64,000 bases of DNA from Brachybacterium ginsengisoli (GTDB lineage Bacteria > Actinomycetota > Actinomycetes > Actinomycetales > Dermabacteraceae). Location: assembly GCF_002407065.1 (NCBI RefSeq), contig NZ_CP023564.1, positions 2,604,001 through 2,668,000 of the forward strand, in the 5' to 3' direction. The position numbers were made by a program, and so were the translations under genes. The stretch's first letter is position 1. Each line of letters begins with the position of its first letter. The notes below the pieces were generated by a model, which saw only the letters and a list, made by a program, of their open reading frames with translations, searched no databases and was not told the DNA's origin. Shown piece by piece: positions 1 to 9,859 of this stretch.

Positions 1-1523
1 GCGTGCAGGCGCGTGCCCTCCATGAGGTGCTCCTCGGAGAGCACCTCTCCGCTGGTGTGGACCCGGGAGATCAGGTCACCGCGGGAGTAGGGCACCACGA
101 GGTCCACCTCGACGGCAGGCCGCGGCAGACGGTCGGCGATCAGCTCCCGCAGCTCCTCGATGCCCATCCCGGTGCGTGCCGAGACCACCACGGAGTCGCC
201 CACCTGGCTGCGGATCCGGGCGATGGTCTCCGGCTCGGCGAGGTCCGCCTTGTTCAGCACCACCACCTCGGGGACGTCGAAGCCCTCGATCTCGCCGAGC
301 ACGGTGCGCACGGCGGCGATCTGCCCCTCCGGGTCCGGGTGCGAGGCATCGACCACGTGCAGCAGCAGGTCCGAGTCCCCGACCTCCTCGAGCGTCGAGC
401 GGAACGCCTCGATCAGCTGTGTCGGCAGATGGCGGACGAAGCCGACGGTGTCGGCATAGGTGTACTCGCGTCCGTCCGGGGTGGTGGTGCGCCGCACCGT
501 CGGGTCCAGGGTCGCGAAGAGCGCGTTCTCGACCAGCACCCCGGCGCCGGTGAGCCGGTTCAGCAGCGAGGACTTGCCGGCGTTCGTGTAGCCCGCGATC
601 GCGACGGCCGGGATCTTGTGGCGCCTGCGGTCCGCCCGCTGGGCGTCGCGTCCCGGTGCCATCGCCTTGATCTCGCGGCGCAGCTTGGACATGCGGTCGC
701 GGATCCGTCGGCGATCCAGCTCGATCTTGGTCTCGCCGGGCCCGCGCGAGCCCATGCCGGCGCCCGCGCCGCCCACCTGGCCGCCGGCCTGACGGGACAT
801 CGACTCGCCCCAGCCGCGCAGTCGCGGCAGCAGGTACTCCAGCTGCGCGAGCTCCACCTGGGCCTTGCCCTCCCGGGACTTCGCATGCTGGGCGAAGATG
901 TCCAGGATGAGCGCGGTGCGGTCCACGACCTTGACCTTGACGATGTCCTCCAGGGCACGGCGCTGCCCCGGCGCGAGCTCGCCGTCGGCGATGACCGTGT
1001 CCGCACCGTTGGCGGCGACGAGGTCCGCCAGCTCGGCGGCCTTGCCCTTGCCGAGGAAGGTCGCCGGGTCCGGATGGGCACGACGCTGGAGGACGCCGTC
1101 GAGGACCTCGGAGCCCGCGGTCTCGGCGAGCGCGGCGAGCTCCTGGAGGCTGGTCTCGGCCTGCTCGGTGTTGCCGGAGGTGTAGAGGCCGGCGAGGACC
1201 ACGCGCTCCAGGCGGAGCTGGCGGTACTCGACCTCGGTGACGTCCTCGAGCTCGGTGGAGAGCCCGGCGACGCGGCGCAGCGCCTGGCGGTCGGCGAGGT
1301 CGTACTGGTCCCCGTCGGTCTCGGAGTCGTAGGTGACCGCAGAGAGGGACGCATCGCCGCGGGCGAGGATGCGCTCGGTCAGCGGGTCACGGGTGGGACG
1401 AGCGGCGGCGGGAGCGTCCTCGGTGCGGTCCGCTCCGCTGACGTGCTCGGCCCCGGGCCCTCCCGCGCTGGTCCCGTCGACGTCGGCGTCGGAGTCGGGT
1501 TCGGGATGGAAGGCGATCGGCAC
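1..1523 (-). CDS. hflX: GTPase HflX (3' end cut by window edge)
   Basis: HflX is a ribosome-associated GTPase that splits or rescues stalled 70S ribosomes. The visible part is about 507 residues. It has the N-terminal HflX domain (a GKGKAAEL motif around the nucleotide-independent lobe), the glycine-rich GGxGAGMGSRGPGETK linker, then the G domain with G1 GYTNAGKSS, G3 DTVGFVRHLP and G4 NKAD. The stop codon lies outside the window. I chose the GTG at 1523; the first 45 or so residues are acidic/Ala-Pro-rich and poorly conserved, so a later start is possible. It is divergent from the RsmC-like gene across about 150 bp. HflX next to dapF-miaA is the usual actinobacterial order. Family assignment is firm; only the start is uncertain. 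Confidence 0.95.
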   Translation of the reverse strand, partial: MPIAFHPEPDSDADVDGTSAGGPGAEHVSGADRTEDAPAAARPTRDPLTERILARGDASLSAVTYDSETDGDQYDLADRQALRRVAGLSTELEDVTEVEYRQLRLERVVLAGLYTSGNTEQAETSLQELAALAETAGSEVLDGVLQRRAHPDPATFLGKGKAAELADLVAANGADTVIADGELAPGQRRALEDIVKVKVVDRTALILDIFAQHAKSREGKAQVELAQLEYLLPRLRGWGESMSRQAGGQVGGAGAGMGSRGPGETKIELDRRRIRDRMSKLRREIKAMAPGRDAQRADRRRHKIPAVAIAGYTNAGKSSLLNRLTGAGVLVENALFATLDPTVRRTTTPDGREYTYADTVGFVRHLPTQLIEAFRSTLEEVGDSDLLLHVVDASHPDPEGQIAAVRTVLGEIEGFDVPEVVVLNKADLAEPETIARIRSQVGDSVVVSARTGMGIEELRELIADRLPRPAVEVDLVVPYSRGDLISRVHTSGEVLSEEHLMEGTRLH

Positions 1524-1663
1524 GGTCTGGGCACTCCTGGGTCAGGGGACATCTGGAGCTCCAGAATCCCACGTCCGGGCACAGGGGTCGAGACATTTTG
1601 CGCAGGGCGGAGCGGACAGGACGGCGACGAGGCTCCTCGCCCGACGGGTCGCCGCCGGGATCC

Positions 1664-1669
1664 GTATCC
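1664..1669 (+). promoter_or_regulatory. Candidate -10 (TATCCT) giving a leaderless mRNA for the RsmC-like gene
   Basis: TATCCT ends 4 bases before GTG 1674, with no purine-rich Shine-Dalgarno sequence in between. A start point 7 bases downstream of the hexamer would fall on the GTG codons at 1674-1679. No good -35 was seen. Leaderless transcripts are common in actinobacteria; this call is inference from spacing. Confidence 0.4.
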
Positions 1670-1673
1670 TGCT

Positions 1674-2291
1674 GTGGTGGACGAGCACTACTTCACCCCC
1701 TCCCCCTCGACCGAGGATCGCCGCTTCCCGCTGCAGGTGCGCCTGGCCGGTCGCGATCTCGACCTCGTCTCGAGCGCCTCGGTGTTCAGCGGACGCGGTC
1801 TGGACAAGGCGACCGCCGTGCTGCTGGATCGGCTCGACGAGATCGCCGAGCCGCCGCCCGGAGCGACGATCGTGGACCTCGGCTGCGGCTGGGGTCCGAT
1901 CGCCCTGACCGCCGCGCAGCTGCATCCGGACGCCCACGTATGGGCGGTCGACGTCAGCGAGCGCGCCCGGGAGCTGACCGCGGAGAACGCCCGACGCGCC
2001 GGCCTGGACAACGTGCGCGTCCTCGCCCCGGACGAGATCCCCGAGGATCTGGCCCCGGACGCGATCTGGTCCAATCCCCCGATCCGGATCGGCAAGGAGG
2101 CCCTCCACGCCCTGCTCCAGGAGTGGACCGCCCGGCTGGCCCCAGGGGGCACCGCGGCGCTCGTGGTGGGCAGGAACCTGGGCGCGGATCCGCTCGCCCG
2201 CTGGCTCGGCGAGCAGCTGCCGGACCGCAGGGTCGAGAAGGTGGCGAGCGCGAAGGGCTTCCGGATCCTGGAGGTGGGTCCCGCCTCGTGA
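1674..2291 (+). CDS. RsmC-like class I SAM methyltransferase (probable 16S rRNA guanine-N2 methyltransferase)
   Basis: 205 residues of the methyltransferase-small (MTS) family, which in E. coli RsmC makes m2G1207 in 16S rRNA. Motif I VDLGCGWGPIAL lies near residues 65-76. The catalytic motif SNPPIRIGK has the NPPI/F form typical of RsmC/RsmJ-type base-amino methyltransferases. E. coli RsmC has two such domains; this is the single-domain form common in actinobacteria. The start is GTG 1674 or the adjacent GTG 1677; both fit a leaderless mRNA. The gene runs against the surrounding operons and converges on dapF 28 bp away. The modified base is inferred from family only. Confidence 0.85.
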   Translation: MVDEHYFTPSPSTEDRRFPLQVRLAGRDLDLVSSASVFSGRGLDKATAVLLDRLDEIAEPPPGATIVDLGCGWGPIALTAAQLHPDAHVWAVDVSERARELTAENARRAGLDNVRVLAPDEIPEDLAPDAIWSNPPIRIGKEALHALLQEWTARLAPGGTAALVVGRNLGADPLARWLGEQLPDRRVEKVASAKGFRILEVGPAS

Positions 2292-2319
2292 GGGCGGGTC
2301 GCGGTGCGCTCCGGCGCTG

Positions 2320-3171
2320 TCAGACCAGCGTGGTGCCGTCCGCCACCAGACGGGCGGGACCGGTGAGCTGGACCTCTCCGTCCGCGGACCAGCTGACCTG
2401 CAGCCGGCCGCCCGGCACGTCGACGGTCCACGGCTCGCGGGAGTCGTCACCGGCGCGCAGCGCAGAGGCGACCCCGACCGCAGCCACTCCCGTCCCGCAG
2501 GAACGGGTCTCCCCCACTCCGCGCTCGAGCACCCGCATCGCCACATGGCGCGTGCCGCGGGAGGCGACCAGCTCGATGTTCGTGCCCTGAGCCGGGGCCG
2601 GGTCGGCGGCCGGCGGGCGGAGCTGCAGGTCGAGGTCCTCCAGCTCGAGCCCCTCGGGCAGGAACGCCACGGCGTGGGGGTTCCCCATGTCGACGTCGGC
2701 CGCCTCCAGGCGATGCCCGTCGACCACCACGGACCGTGCCGCGGGCGTGAGCTCGCTGCGCCCCATGCCCACGCGGACGCTCCAGTCGGCGCCGGGCGTG
2801 GCCGGCGCTCCGAGGATCTCGACGGTGCGCACCCCGGCCCGGGTCCACAGGGCGAAGCGGTCCTCGGCCACGTGCCCGGCTCGGCGCAGGTGGGCGGCGA
2901 TCACGCGCACCCCGTTCCCGCACATCTCGGCGACGGAGCCGTCGGCGTTGCGGTAGTCCATGAACCACTCCGGGGCGTCCTCCGGGGCGTCGATGCCGGC
3001 GCTGCGGGTGCGGACCGCGCGGATCACGCCGTCGCCGCCGATGCCGGCTCGACGGTCCGCGAGCACGCGGACCTGCTCCGCCGTCAGATCCATCCGACCC
3101 TCCGGGTCGTCCAGCACCACGAAGTCGTTCTCGGTGCCGTGGCCCTTGGTGAAGTCGATGCGCTCGCTCAT
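2320..3171 (-). CDS. dapF: Diaminopimelate epimerase
   Basis: DapF converts LL-diaminopimelate to meso-diaminopimelate, the last step before DAP enters lysine or peptidoglycan. The protein has 283 residues, a normal length. Both catalytic cysteines are visible: one in AEMCGNGVR (about residue 94) and one in TRSCGTGVAAVG (about residue 240), the pair that works without PLP. The gene starts ATG, 9 bp after the miaA stop, so miaA-dapF are probably co-transcribed. Together with dapA and dapB in this window it implies a meso-DAP cell wall. Confidence 0.97.
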   Translation of the reverse strand: MSERIDFTKGHGTENDFVVLDDPEGRMDLTAEQVRVLADRRAGIGGDGVIRAVRTRSAGIDAPEDAPEWFMDYRNADGSVAEMCGNGVRVIAAHLRRAGHVAEDRFALWTRAGVRTVEILGAPATPGADWSVRVGMGRSELTPAARSVVVDGHRLEAADVDMGNPHAVAFLPEGLELEDLDLQLRPPAADPAPAQGTNIELVASRGTRHVAMRVLERGVGETRSCGTGVAAVGVASALRAGDDSREPWTVDVPGGRLQVSWSADGEVQLTGPARLVADGTTLV

Positions 3172-3180
3172 GCCCCGAGC

Positions 3181-4158
3181 CTACGGCCGATGCCCGCCGT
3201 GCGCCGTGACGGCCGCCTCGATCTCGGCGATCGCCCGGGGCAGGAGCTCCTCACCGGCGTCGGCCTCGAGCCATCGCACCCGCTGATCACGGCGGAACCA
3301 GGTGTCCTGCTTGCGCACCAGGCGCCGGGTGCCGGAGATCGTGTCCTCGATCGCCTGGTCGCAGCCGAGGGTGCCGTCCAGCACCGCCAGGCCCTGCTCG
3401 TAGCCGATGGCGCGGCGCGCGGTGCGGCCCCGGTCCAGCCCCCGCCCGCGCAGGGAACGGATCTCCTCGAGCAGTCCGTCGTCCACCATCCGGTGCACCC
3501 GCGAGGCGATGCGCTCGTGCAGCTGCGGGCGCTCCAGGCGCAGCCCCAGCTGCACGGTGGAGGCGTCGTGGTGCACGGGGCGGGGCAGGAAGGCCGTGAA
3601 GGGGCGTCCGGTGAGCTCAACCACCTCGAGCGCGCGCACGATCCGGCGGGTGTCGTGGCTCCCGATGGTGCGAGCGGCCTCCGGGTCGGCGATCACGAGC
3701 TCCCGATGCAGGACCCCCACCCCCTCGTCGGCGGCGCGCTGCTCGAGCCGGGCACGGACGGTCGGGTCCGTCGGCGGGAACTCGATCTCGTCGAGCGCGG
3801 CACGGACATACAGCCCCGAGCCGCCCACCAGGATCGGGACCCTGCCGCGGGACCGGATGGCCGTCACCGCCTCGCGGGCGGCGCGCTGGAAGGCGGAGAC
3901 CGACGCCTCCTCGGTCACCTCCAGCACGTCCAGCAGGTGATGCGGGATCCCGCGACGCTCCTCGACGGTGACCTTGGCGGTCCCGATGTCCATCCCCCGG
4001 TACAGCTGCAGGGCGTCGGCGTTGATGACCTCGCCGCCGAGCTGCTCGGCCAGGGCGATCGCGAGATCGGACTTCCCGGTCGCGGTCGCGCCGACCACGG
4101 CGATCAGCGGCGCGGGGCTGCTCTTCCCGGCGGCGGTCGATGCGGCGGCGACGTCCAT
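3181..4158 (-). CDS. miaA: tRNA dimethylallyltransferase MiaA
   Basis: MiaA transfers a dimethylallyl group from DMAPP to N6 of A37 in tRNAs reading UNN codons; MiaB, also in this window, then adds the methylthio group. It has 325 residues. The P-loop GATATGKSDLAIA is near residues 26-38, followed by NADALQLYRGMDIGTAK, which carries the conserved substrate-binding aspartate and the DIGTAK motif. The start ATG 4158 (MDVAAAST) was chosen because it gives normal family length; the frame stays open far upstream, but that part is antisense to the YbjN-like gene. Confidence 0.96.
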   Translation of the reverse strand: MDVAAASTAAGKSSPAPLIAVVGATATGKSDLAIALAEQLGGEVINADALQLYRGMDIGTAKVTVEERRGIPHHLLDVLEVTEEASVSAFQRAAREAVTAIRSRGRVPILVGGSGLYVRAALDEIEFPPTDPTVRARLEQRAADEGVGVLHRELVIADPEAARTIGSHDTRRIVRALEVVELTGRPFTAFLPRPVHHDASTVQLGLRLERPQLHERIASRVHRMVDDGLLEEIRSLRGRGLDRGRTARRAIGYEQGLAVLDGTLGCDQAIEDTISGTRRLVRKQDTWFRRDQRVRWLEADAGEELLPRAIAEIEAAVTAHGGHRP

Positions 4159-4260
4159 GACCGGCACTGTATCGGCGTCCTCGCGAGCGCGGATCCGTGC
4201 GGCCGACCCGGGGTCAGCGGGATCACCCTTCCGACGGAGGCCGTTCCCACGGCGAGGGAG

Positions 4261-4291
4261 TAGGGTGATCGGCGATCCGAGGCCTCGGATC
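4261..4291 (+). promoter_or_regulatory. Promoter region of the YbjN-like gene with an 18-bp palindrome at the predicted start site
   Basis: TAGGGT at 4261-4266 resembles an actinobacterial -10. The perfect palindrome GATCCGAGGCCTCGGATC at 4274-4291 begins just where transcription would start. It could be an operator or a 5' hairpin protecting the mRNA. A ribosome site GAGGTGGGA precedes the GTG at 4327. No clear -35 was found. Confidence 0.4.
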
Positions 4292-4326
4292 TTCCTGGAC
4301 CCTGTATCGATCGCCCGAGGTGGGAA

Positions 4327-4818
4327 GTGACTGCACCGAACGAGTCCCCTGTTCAGACGGGCAAGGGATCGGCCGACGCCCTGGCTCCCCTGTCCCTGGA
4401 GCGGGTCGAGGAGAGCCTCTCGCGTCACGGCTATGCCTTCGTCGAGGACGAGGAGCACCCGGAGATCCTCCGTGCCCGCTTCGACGACTACCGATTCCAG
4501 TTCATGATCTCCGGCGACGAGCACGGCGTGCTGCAGACCCGCGGCCGCTGGAGCCACTCGGTGGACGTCTCCCGCAAGGTCGAGATGGTCAAGCTCTGCA
4601 ACGAGTGGAACATGAACCGGATCTGGCCGAAGGTCTACGTGCGCCGGGAGTCCGAGGGGCTGCTGGGCGTCTACGGCGAGCTCGCCGCGGACTTCCGGGC
4701 CGGGGCCCTGGACTCCCAGATCGACAACGGGATCACCTGCGGGCTGAGCACCGTGATCGCCTTCTTCCACAGCCTCGAGGAGCGCCTCGGCGCCGAGCTG
4801 GACGACCTCGACAGCTGA
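4327..4818 (+). CDS. YbjN-domain protein
   Basis: 163 residues of the YbjN family (fold related to type III secretion chaperones). Family members are linked to stress and motility phenotypes in enterobacteria, but no molecular function is established. The central part matches the family: a hydrophobic strand with FVEDEEHPEILRARF, then WSHSVDVSRKVEMVKLCNEWN and NRIWPKVYVR, and a C-terminal amphipathic helix (STVIAFFHSLEERLG). There is no signal peptide or membrane segment. The start is GTG 4327, preceded by GAGGTGGGA. It is a single plus-strand gene between miaA and miaB, converging on miaB. Confidence 0.8.
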   Translation: MTAPNESPVQTGKGSADALAPLSLERVEESLSRHGYAFVEDEEHPEILRARFDDYRFQFMISGDEHGVLQTRGRWSHSVDVSRKVEMVKLCNEWNMNRIWPKVYVRRESEGLLGVYGELAADFRAGALDSQIDNGITCGLSTVIAFFHSLEERLGAELDDLDS

Positions 4819-4840
4819 CTCCCGGCCCCTCCGGGCCGAC

Positions 4841-4888
4841 ACAGCAGGACGGCACCCTCCGCACGCGGGGAGGGTGCCGTCCTGCTGT
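4841..4888. terminator. Bidirectional hairpin between the YbjN-like gene and miaB
   Basis: ACAGCAGGACGGCACCCTCC at 4841-4860 pairs perfectly with 4869-4888: a 20-bp stem with an 8-base loop. It lies between two convergent stop codons. There is no T-run on either side, as is common for high-GC actinobacterial terminators. Confidence 0.8.
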
Positions 4889-4893
4889 GCGGG

Positions 4894-6495
4894 TCAGCGC
4901 AGTCGCAGCGAGGGCATTCCGAGGGTGATCGGGCCGCTCGGGGCCGCGCCGCCACCGGTGCCGCACGAGCCGCCGGTCTCGAGGCCCAGCGCTCCCGCCT
5001 CCCAGGCGTCACCGGACCGGGTGCGGCGCACCGAGAAGAGATCCTCGGCCGAGCTCCCGGCGCCGGCGCGCTCCAGGGCGCTGTCCGCGATGAGGTAGTG
5101 CGGGGCGGCGTGGGTGACGCGCGCGGTCACCAGGTCTCCGGGTCGGGGGCGATCGGACTCGGAGAGGCCCTCGGGCAGGGAGAAGTGGACCAGGCGGTGG
5201 TCACGGGAGCGGCCCGAGAGACGATCCGTGCGGGCATCGCGCGTCCCTTCGCCCTCGGCGACCAGGATCTCGACCGTCCGCCCCTCCAGGGCGAGGTTCT
5301 CCTCGTAGGTGATGCGGTCCTGGAGCGCGGTGAGGCGTTCGAAGCGCTCCTGGACGACCTCCTTGGGCAGCTGGCCCTCCATCGTCGCCGCCGGGGTGCC
5401 GGGACGGATGGAGTACTGGAAGGTGAAGGCGCTGGAGAACCGCGAGGCCTCGACGACCTCGAGGGTGCGCTGGAATTCCTCCTCGGTCTCCCCCGGGAAG
5501 CCCACGATGATGTCGGTCGTGATCGCGGCCTCGGGGATCCGATCACGGACCCGCTCCAGGATCCCCAGGAACTTCTTGGAGCGGTAGGAGCGCTTCATCC
5601 GACGCAGCACCTCGTCGCTGCCGGACTGCAGCGGCATGTGCAGCTGGGGCATGACGTTCGGGGTCTCGGCCATCGCGTCGATGACGTCGTCGGTGAACAT
5701 GGCCGGATGCGGGGAGGTGAAGCGCACGCGCTCGAGCCCGTCGACCTCTCCGCAGGCGCGCAGCAGCTTCGCGAAGGCGCCGTGGTCGCCGAACTCCACG
5801 CCGTAGGAGTTCACGTTCTGCCCCAGCAGGGTCACCTCGATGGCGCCGGACTCGACGACGTCGCGCACCTCGGCGAGGACCTCCCCCGGCCGGCGGTCCT
5901 TCTCCTTGCCGCGCAGCGAGGGCACGATGCAGAAGGTGCAGGTGTTGTTGCAGCCCACGGAGATCGACACCCAGGCGGCGTAGGAGGACTCGCGCCGCGT
6001 GGGCAGCGTGGACGGGAACACCTCGAGGGACTCGAGGATCTCGACCTGAGCCTCGGCGTTGTGCCGCGACCGGTCCAGCAGCACGGGCAGCGAGCCGAGG
6101 TTGTGGGTGCCGAAGACCACGTCCACCCAGGGCGCGCTCTCGACGATGGCGTCCCGGTCCTTCTGGGCGAGGCAGCCGCCGACCGCGATCTGCATGCCGG
6201 GGTTGGCGTCCTTGCCCGGGCGCAGCGATCCGAGGGTGCCGTAGAGCTTCTTGGCCGCGTTCTCCCGCACCGCGCAGGTGTTGAAGACGATCACGTCCAC
6301 CTCGCCGCGGCGGGCGTCGGCCCCGGCCGGGGCGGCGACGTATCCGGACTCCTCGAGCATGCCGGTGAGGCGCTCGGAGTCGTGGACGTTCATCTGGCAG
6401 CCGAAGGTGCGCACCTGGTAGGTGCCGCGGGGCGGGGTGGCGGCGTCCAGGGAGGGATCCGACGACGGGTGCGGTGCAAGCGAGCTGTGGGACAT
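4894..6495 (-). CDS. miaB: tRNA-2-methylthio-N6-dimethylallyladenosine synthase MiaB
   Basis: A radical SAM methylthiotransferase that converts i6A37 to ms2i6A37 in tRNA. It has 533 residues. The order is: N-terminal UPF0004 domain with the cluster cysteines in [15 protein letters not shown] and GGCLAQ; radical [11 protein letters not shown] (CxxxCxxC); then a TRAM domain ([11 protein letters not shown]...). The C-terminal tail of about 40 residues is variable. I chose ATG 6495 (MSHSSLAPH); an ATG 51 bp upstream lies inside recX and adds a basic, non-conserved stretch. It starts 22 bp after the recX stop, so it probably belongs to the recA-recX-miaB transcript. Confidence 0.96.
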   Translation of the reverse strand: MSHSSLAPHPSSDPSLDAATPPRGTYQVRTFGCQMNVHDSERLTGMLEESGYVAAPAGADARRGEVDVIVFNTCAVRENAAKKLYGTLGSLRPGKDANPGMQIAVGGCLAQKDRDAIVESAPWVDVVFGTHNLGSLPVLLDRSRHNAEAQVEILESLEVFPSTLPTRRESSYAAWVSISVGCNNTCTFCIVPSLRGKEKDRRPGEVLAEVRDVVESGAIEVTLLGQNVNSYGVEFGDHGAFAKLLRACGEVDGLERVRFTSPHPAMFTDDVIDAMAETPNVMPQLHMPLQSGSDEVLRRMKRSYRSKKFLGILERVRDRIPEAAITTDIIVGFPGETEEEFQRTLEVVEASRFSSAFTFQYSIRPGTPAATMEGQLPKEVVQERFERLTALQDRITYEENLALEGRTVEILVAEGEGTRDARTDRLSGRSRDHRLVHFSLPEGLSESDRPRPGDLVTARVTHAAPHYLIADSALERAGAGSSAEDLFSVRRTRSGDAWEAGALGLETGGSCGTGGGAAPSGPITLGMPSLRLR

Positions 6496-6517
6496 GATGG
6501 CTCCGAGTTTACGGCGC

Positions 6518-7207
6518 TCAGCCCTCAGGGGCCTCGGCGGCGGCACGCAGCTCGCCGGAGATCACGTGCACCGCGAGGGACCCTGGATAGCCCTTGCGGG
6601 TGAGCAGGGCATCCAGCCGACGCGACAGCCGGCGCCGGTGGCTGCCGTCACGGTCGCTGCGCAGCTGTTCGCGGTCGCGGTGCCCGATCCGGGAGCGCAC
6701 CAGCTGGCGGCAGCGCTGCTCCTCCTCGTCACCGCCCTCCAGAGCGGCCTCGATCCAGCAGGCGTCGACCTGCTTGGCCTCGAGCTCCCGACGCAGGGCC
6801 TCGTCCCCGAGGGAGCGCAGCTCGCGGCGCTGCTCCACCCAGTCGCGGGCGAAGAACTCGTCGTCGATCAGCCCGGCGCGGTCGATGCGGGCCAGCGCCT
6901 CGTGGGCGATGGATCCCGGCACCTCGCGCTGGCGCAGACGCTCACGCATCTCCCCCGCCGAGCGGCGGCGGATGGCCAGCAGCCGCATGAGGTAGCGGCA
7001 CTCATGCACCACGGCCTTCTCCCGCGCGGCGTGCTCCGGATCCGGTGCCGGACGGGGGCGGGAGAGGACCTGCCGGGTGCGATCGGCCAGGCGCTCGCGG
7101 ACCTCCTCGGGCGCGGCGGTCGCGGCGGACGTCCGGGGGCTGGAGATGCCGGCGGCGCCGGGGACCGGATGGTCCTCGGCGCCGCCGGCGGGTGGGATCG
7201 ATGCCAT
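6518..7207 (-). CDS. recX: Recombination regulator RecX
   Basis: RecX binds RecA filaments and limits their growth. This 229-residue protein has about 55 variable N-terminal residues, then tandem three-helix RecX repeats: [20 protein letters not shown], then a repeat with [16 protein letters not shown], then a C-terminal repeat ([17 protein letters not shown]). It starts 3 bp downstream of the recA stop, the standard arrangement, so its expression follows recA and the SOS response. Confidence 0.95.
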   Translation of the reverse strand: MASIPPAGGAEDHPVPGAAGISSPRTSAATAAPEEVRERLADRTRQVLSRPRPAPDPEHAAREKAVVHECRYLMRLLAIRRRSAGEMRERLRQREVPGSIAHEALARIDRAGLIDDEFFARDWVEQRRELRSLGDEALRRELEAKQVDACWIEAALEGGDEEEQRCRQLVRSRIGHRDREQLRSDRDGSHRRRLSRRLDALLTRKGYPGSLAVHVISGELRAAAEAPEG

Positions 7208-7210
7208 CGC

Positions 7211-8332
<1,122 letters not shown>

Positions 8333-8506
8333 GAGCTGTTTCCTTCCTGAGGGCCGGGAATGCCGACGCGGTGACCAGTGCGGCCACAGTAGGCGCCGGC
8401 CCCGACATTCGCCGCCGCCCCGGATCCGCTGTGGACAGCGGCTGGCTGGGGAGGGGAGATCAGTGCGTGGAGGCGGTGCTGGAGGGACCGTCGGGGACCA
8501 CTCTAC

Positions 8507-8520
8507 CGAACAGGCGTTCG
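8507..8520 (-). promoter_or_regulatory. LexA-binding SOS box upstream of recA
   Basis: CGAACAGGCGTTCG: two perfect CGAAC/GTTCG half-sites around 4 bases, which matches the actinobacterial/Gram-positive SOS box CGAAC-N4-GTTCG. On the minus strand it is followed by TAGAGT (8501-8506), a plausible -10, so LexA would sit over the promoter. The distance to the recA ATG is about 175 bp, which leaves a leader of roughly 160 bases. Confidence 0.85.
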
Positions 8521-8614
8521 AACGCGCGACACCTGCGCGTCGCGAGGATCGGCGTGTCGCACGATGGGCCGAGCACCCGGACCGCGGCGCCCCGGGCGGC
8601 GTCCCCGGAGGGCC

Positions 8615-8839
8615 TCAGCGTCGTCGCTGCTCGGCCGCGATCTCCCAGCGGGCGGAGTCCGGCACGTCCATGGCGTCGCAGAGCGCATTCCACACGGAAC
8701 GCACGGCGACCCCGCGCTCGAGAGCCTGCTCGGCGCTGATGCCGCCGATCTCCTCGAGCACGAGGTCGCTGGTGTAGGTGCGGGCGAGAGCAGGACCGAA
8801 CACGTGGTCGGCCAGCTCCGTGAACTCGCTGCGTCGCAC
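8615..8839 (-). CDS. DUF3046 family protein
   Basis: 74 residues, a small soluble protein of unknown function that is nearly always found just upstream of recA in actinobacteria. Conserved features seen are MRRSEFTELADHVFG, a GISAEQALERGV segment and VWNALCDAMDVPDSARW. It starts 1 bp after the clgR stop, so it is co-transcribed with clgR. No role can be given from sequence. Confidence 0.9.
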   Translation of the reverse strand: MRRSEFTELADHVFGPALARTYTSDLVLEEIGGISAEQALERGVAVRSVWNALCDAMDVPDSARWEIAAEQRRR

Positions 8840-8840
8840 C

Positions 8841-9146
8841 TCAGCGGGCGCCGACGAGCGGCGCGGTGCCGTCCGCGAGTCCCTCCGGGACCGTGTCCGG
8901 GATCGTCACGCGCTCGGCGACGGCGATTCGGTCGGACACCTCTCGGAGCACGAAGGACAGCGGGAGACCCAGGGCGTCGGTCACCGAGACCAGCAGCTCG
9001 CTGGAGGCCTCCTTCTGACCGCGCTCGATCTCGCTGAGGTAGCCCAGCGACACGCGAGCATCGGAGGACACCTGCCGCAGCGTGCGGCCCTGGGAACGGC
9101 GTGCGTCTCGCAGCACGTCGCCCAGCTCCTGGCGGAACAGGATCAT
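8841..9146 (-). CDS. clgR: ClgR-type XRE-family transcriptional regulator
   Basis: 101 residues, nearly all a helix-turn-helix XRE domain: [20 protein letters not shown], then [20 protein letters not shown]. This last segment is the signature of ClgR, the activator of clpP/clpC and related stress genes in Corynebacterium, Streptomyces and Mycobacterium. The location beside cinA and pgsA agrees. ATG 9146 (MILFRQEL) is preceded by AAAGGAGG at ideal spacing; the frame remains open to 9275 but the extra part is not family-like. An inverted repeat at 9250-9275 overlaps its likely promoter. Confidence 0.92.
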   Translation of the reverse strand: MILFRQELGDVLRDARRSQGRTLRQVSSDARVSLGYLSEIERGQKEASSELLVSVTDALGLPLSFVLREVSDRIAVAERVTIPDTVPEGLADGTAPLVGAR

Positions 9147-9249
9147 GGTCCTGCCTCCTTTCCTCTGGCTCGCGGAGAACTCATGGTGCAGTTCGGGGGT
9201 CCGATGCGTCGATGTCATCACGGATGGTCCAACGCCTCGCCCCACGATT

Positions 9250-9275
9250 GTGTTCCCACGAGTGTAGTGGGACAC
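9250..9275 (-). promoter_or_regulatory. Inverted repeat over a candidate -10 upstream of clgR
   Basis: On the plus strand, GTGTTCCCAC (9250-9259) and GTGGGACAC (9267-9275) form an inverted repeat with one missing base, around 7 bases. The spacer on the minus strand contains TACACT, a good -10. It lies about 105 bp upstream of the clgR ATG. I read it as an operator; the bound protein is unknown, and it does not look like the published ClgR box. Confidence 0.5.
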
Positions 9276-9358
9276 CCCGGGCGCTGCCTGAACCCTGTGC
9301 AGGACGGGACGGTGGGGAGGGCGGGTGCGCGCGCCGCCGGTCTGAGCTGGGGCGGCGT

Positions 9359-9859
9359 CTACTCCGCGAGTTCCGCGGCGAGCATCAACAGCGCCGCGTC
9401 GACGGTGCGGGAGCGGATCTCGGCCCGCCCGCCGCTGAGACGGAGTTCACGGGTCCACGTCGAGCGGCCGCGTCGTGCGATCCCGAGCATGACGGTCCCC
9501 TCGGCGGCTCCCCGGGCGTCGGGGCCGGGTCCGGCCACTCCGGTCGTCGAGACGGCGAGATCCGCGTCGTAGAGGGCGAGCGCCCCCTCCGCCATGGCCG
9601 CCGCCACCTCCTCGGTCACGGCGCCCGTGGCGGCGAGGAGATCAGCATCCACCCCGAGCACCCTGGTCTTGGCCTCGTAGGAGTAGCAGGCCGCTCCTCC
9701 GGCGATGGCCGCGCTGGATCCGGGCACGTCCGCCAGCCGGGCCACCACGGCCCCTGCGGTCAGCGACTCCGCCGTGGCGAGCATCCATCCGCGAGCGGCG
9801 GCCCGCTCGATGATCGGGCGCGGGTCGACGGGTCCCCCGTCGGCCGCCTGCTCGACCAT
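9359..9859 (-). CDS. cinA: CinA C-terminal family protein (nicotinamide-nucleotide amidohydrolase PncC type)
   Basis: 166 residues covering only the C-terminal CinA/PncC domain, which deamidates NMN to nicotinic acid mononucleotide in characterised members. Motifs are [22 protein letters not shown], then [17 protein letters not shown], then [20 protein letters not shown]. Length is normal for the single-domain form. Its start codon overlaps the pgsA stop as TGATG, so the two are translationally coupled, as in most actinobacteria. Enzyme activity is inferred from family. Confidence 0.92.
   Translation of the reverse strand: MVEQAADGGPVDPRPIIERAAARGWMLATAESLTAGAVVARLADVPGSSAAIAGGAACYSYEAKTRVLGVDADLLAATGAVTEEVAAAMAEGALALYDADLAVSTTGVAGPGPDARGAAEGTVMLGIARRGRSTWTRELRLSGGRAEIRSRTVDAALLMLAAELAE

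Noticed and set aside
3..1673. Long plus-strand open frame antisense to hflX
   Set aside because: High-GC third-position bias opens the antisense frame. Its text is His/Arg/Asp-rich and unlike any family; only the part from 1674 is a real gene.
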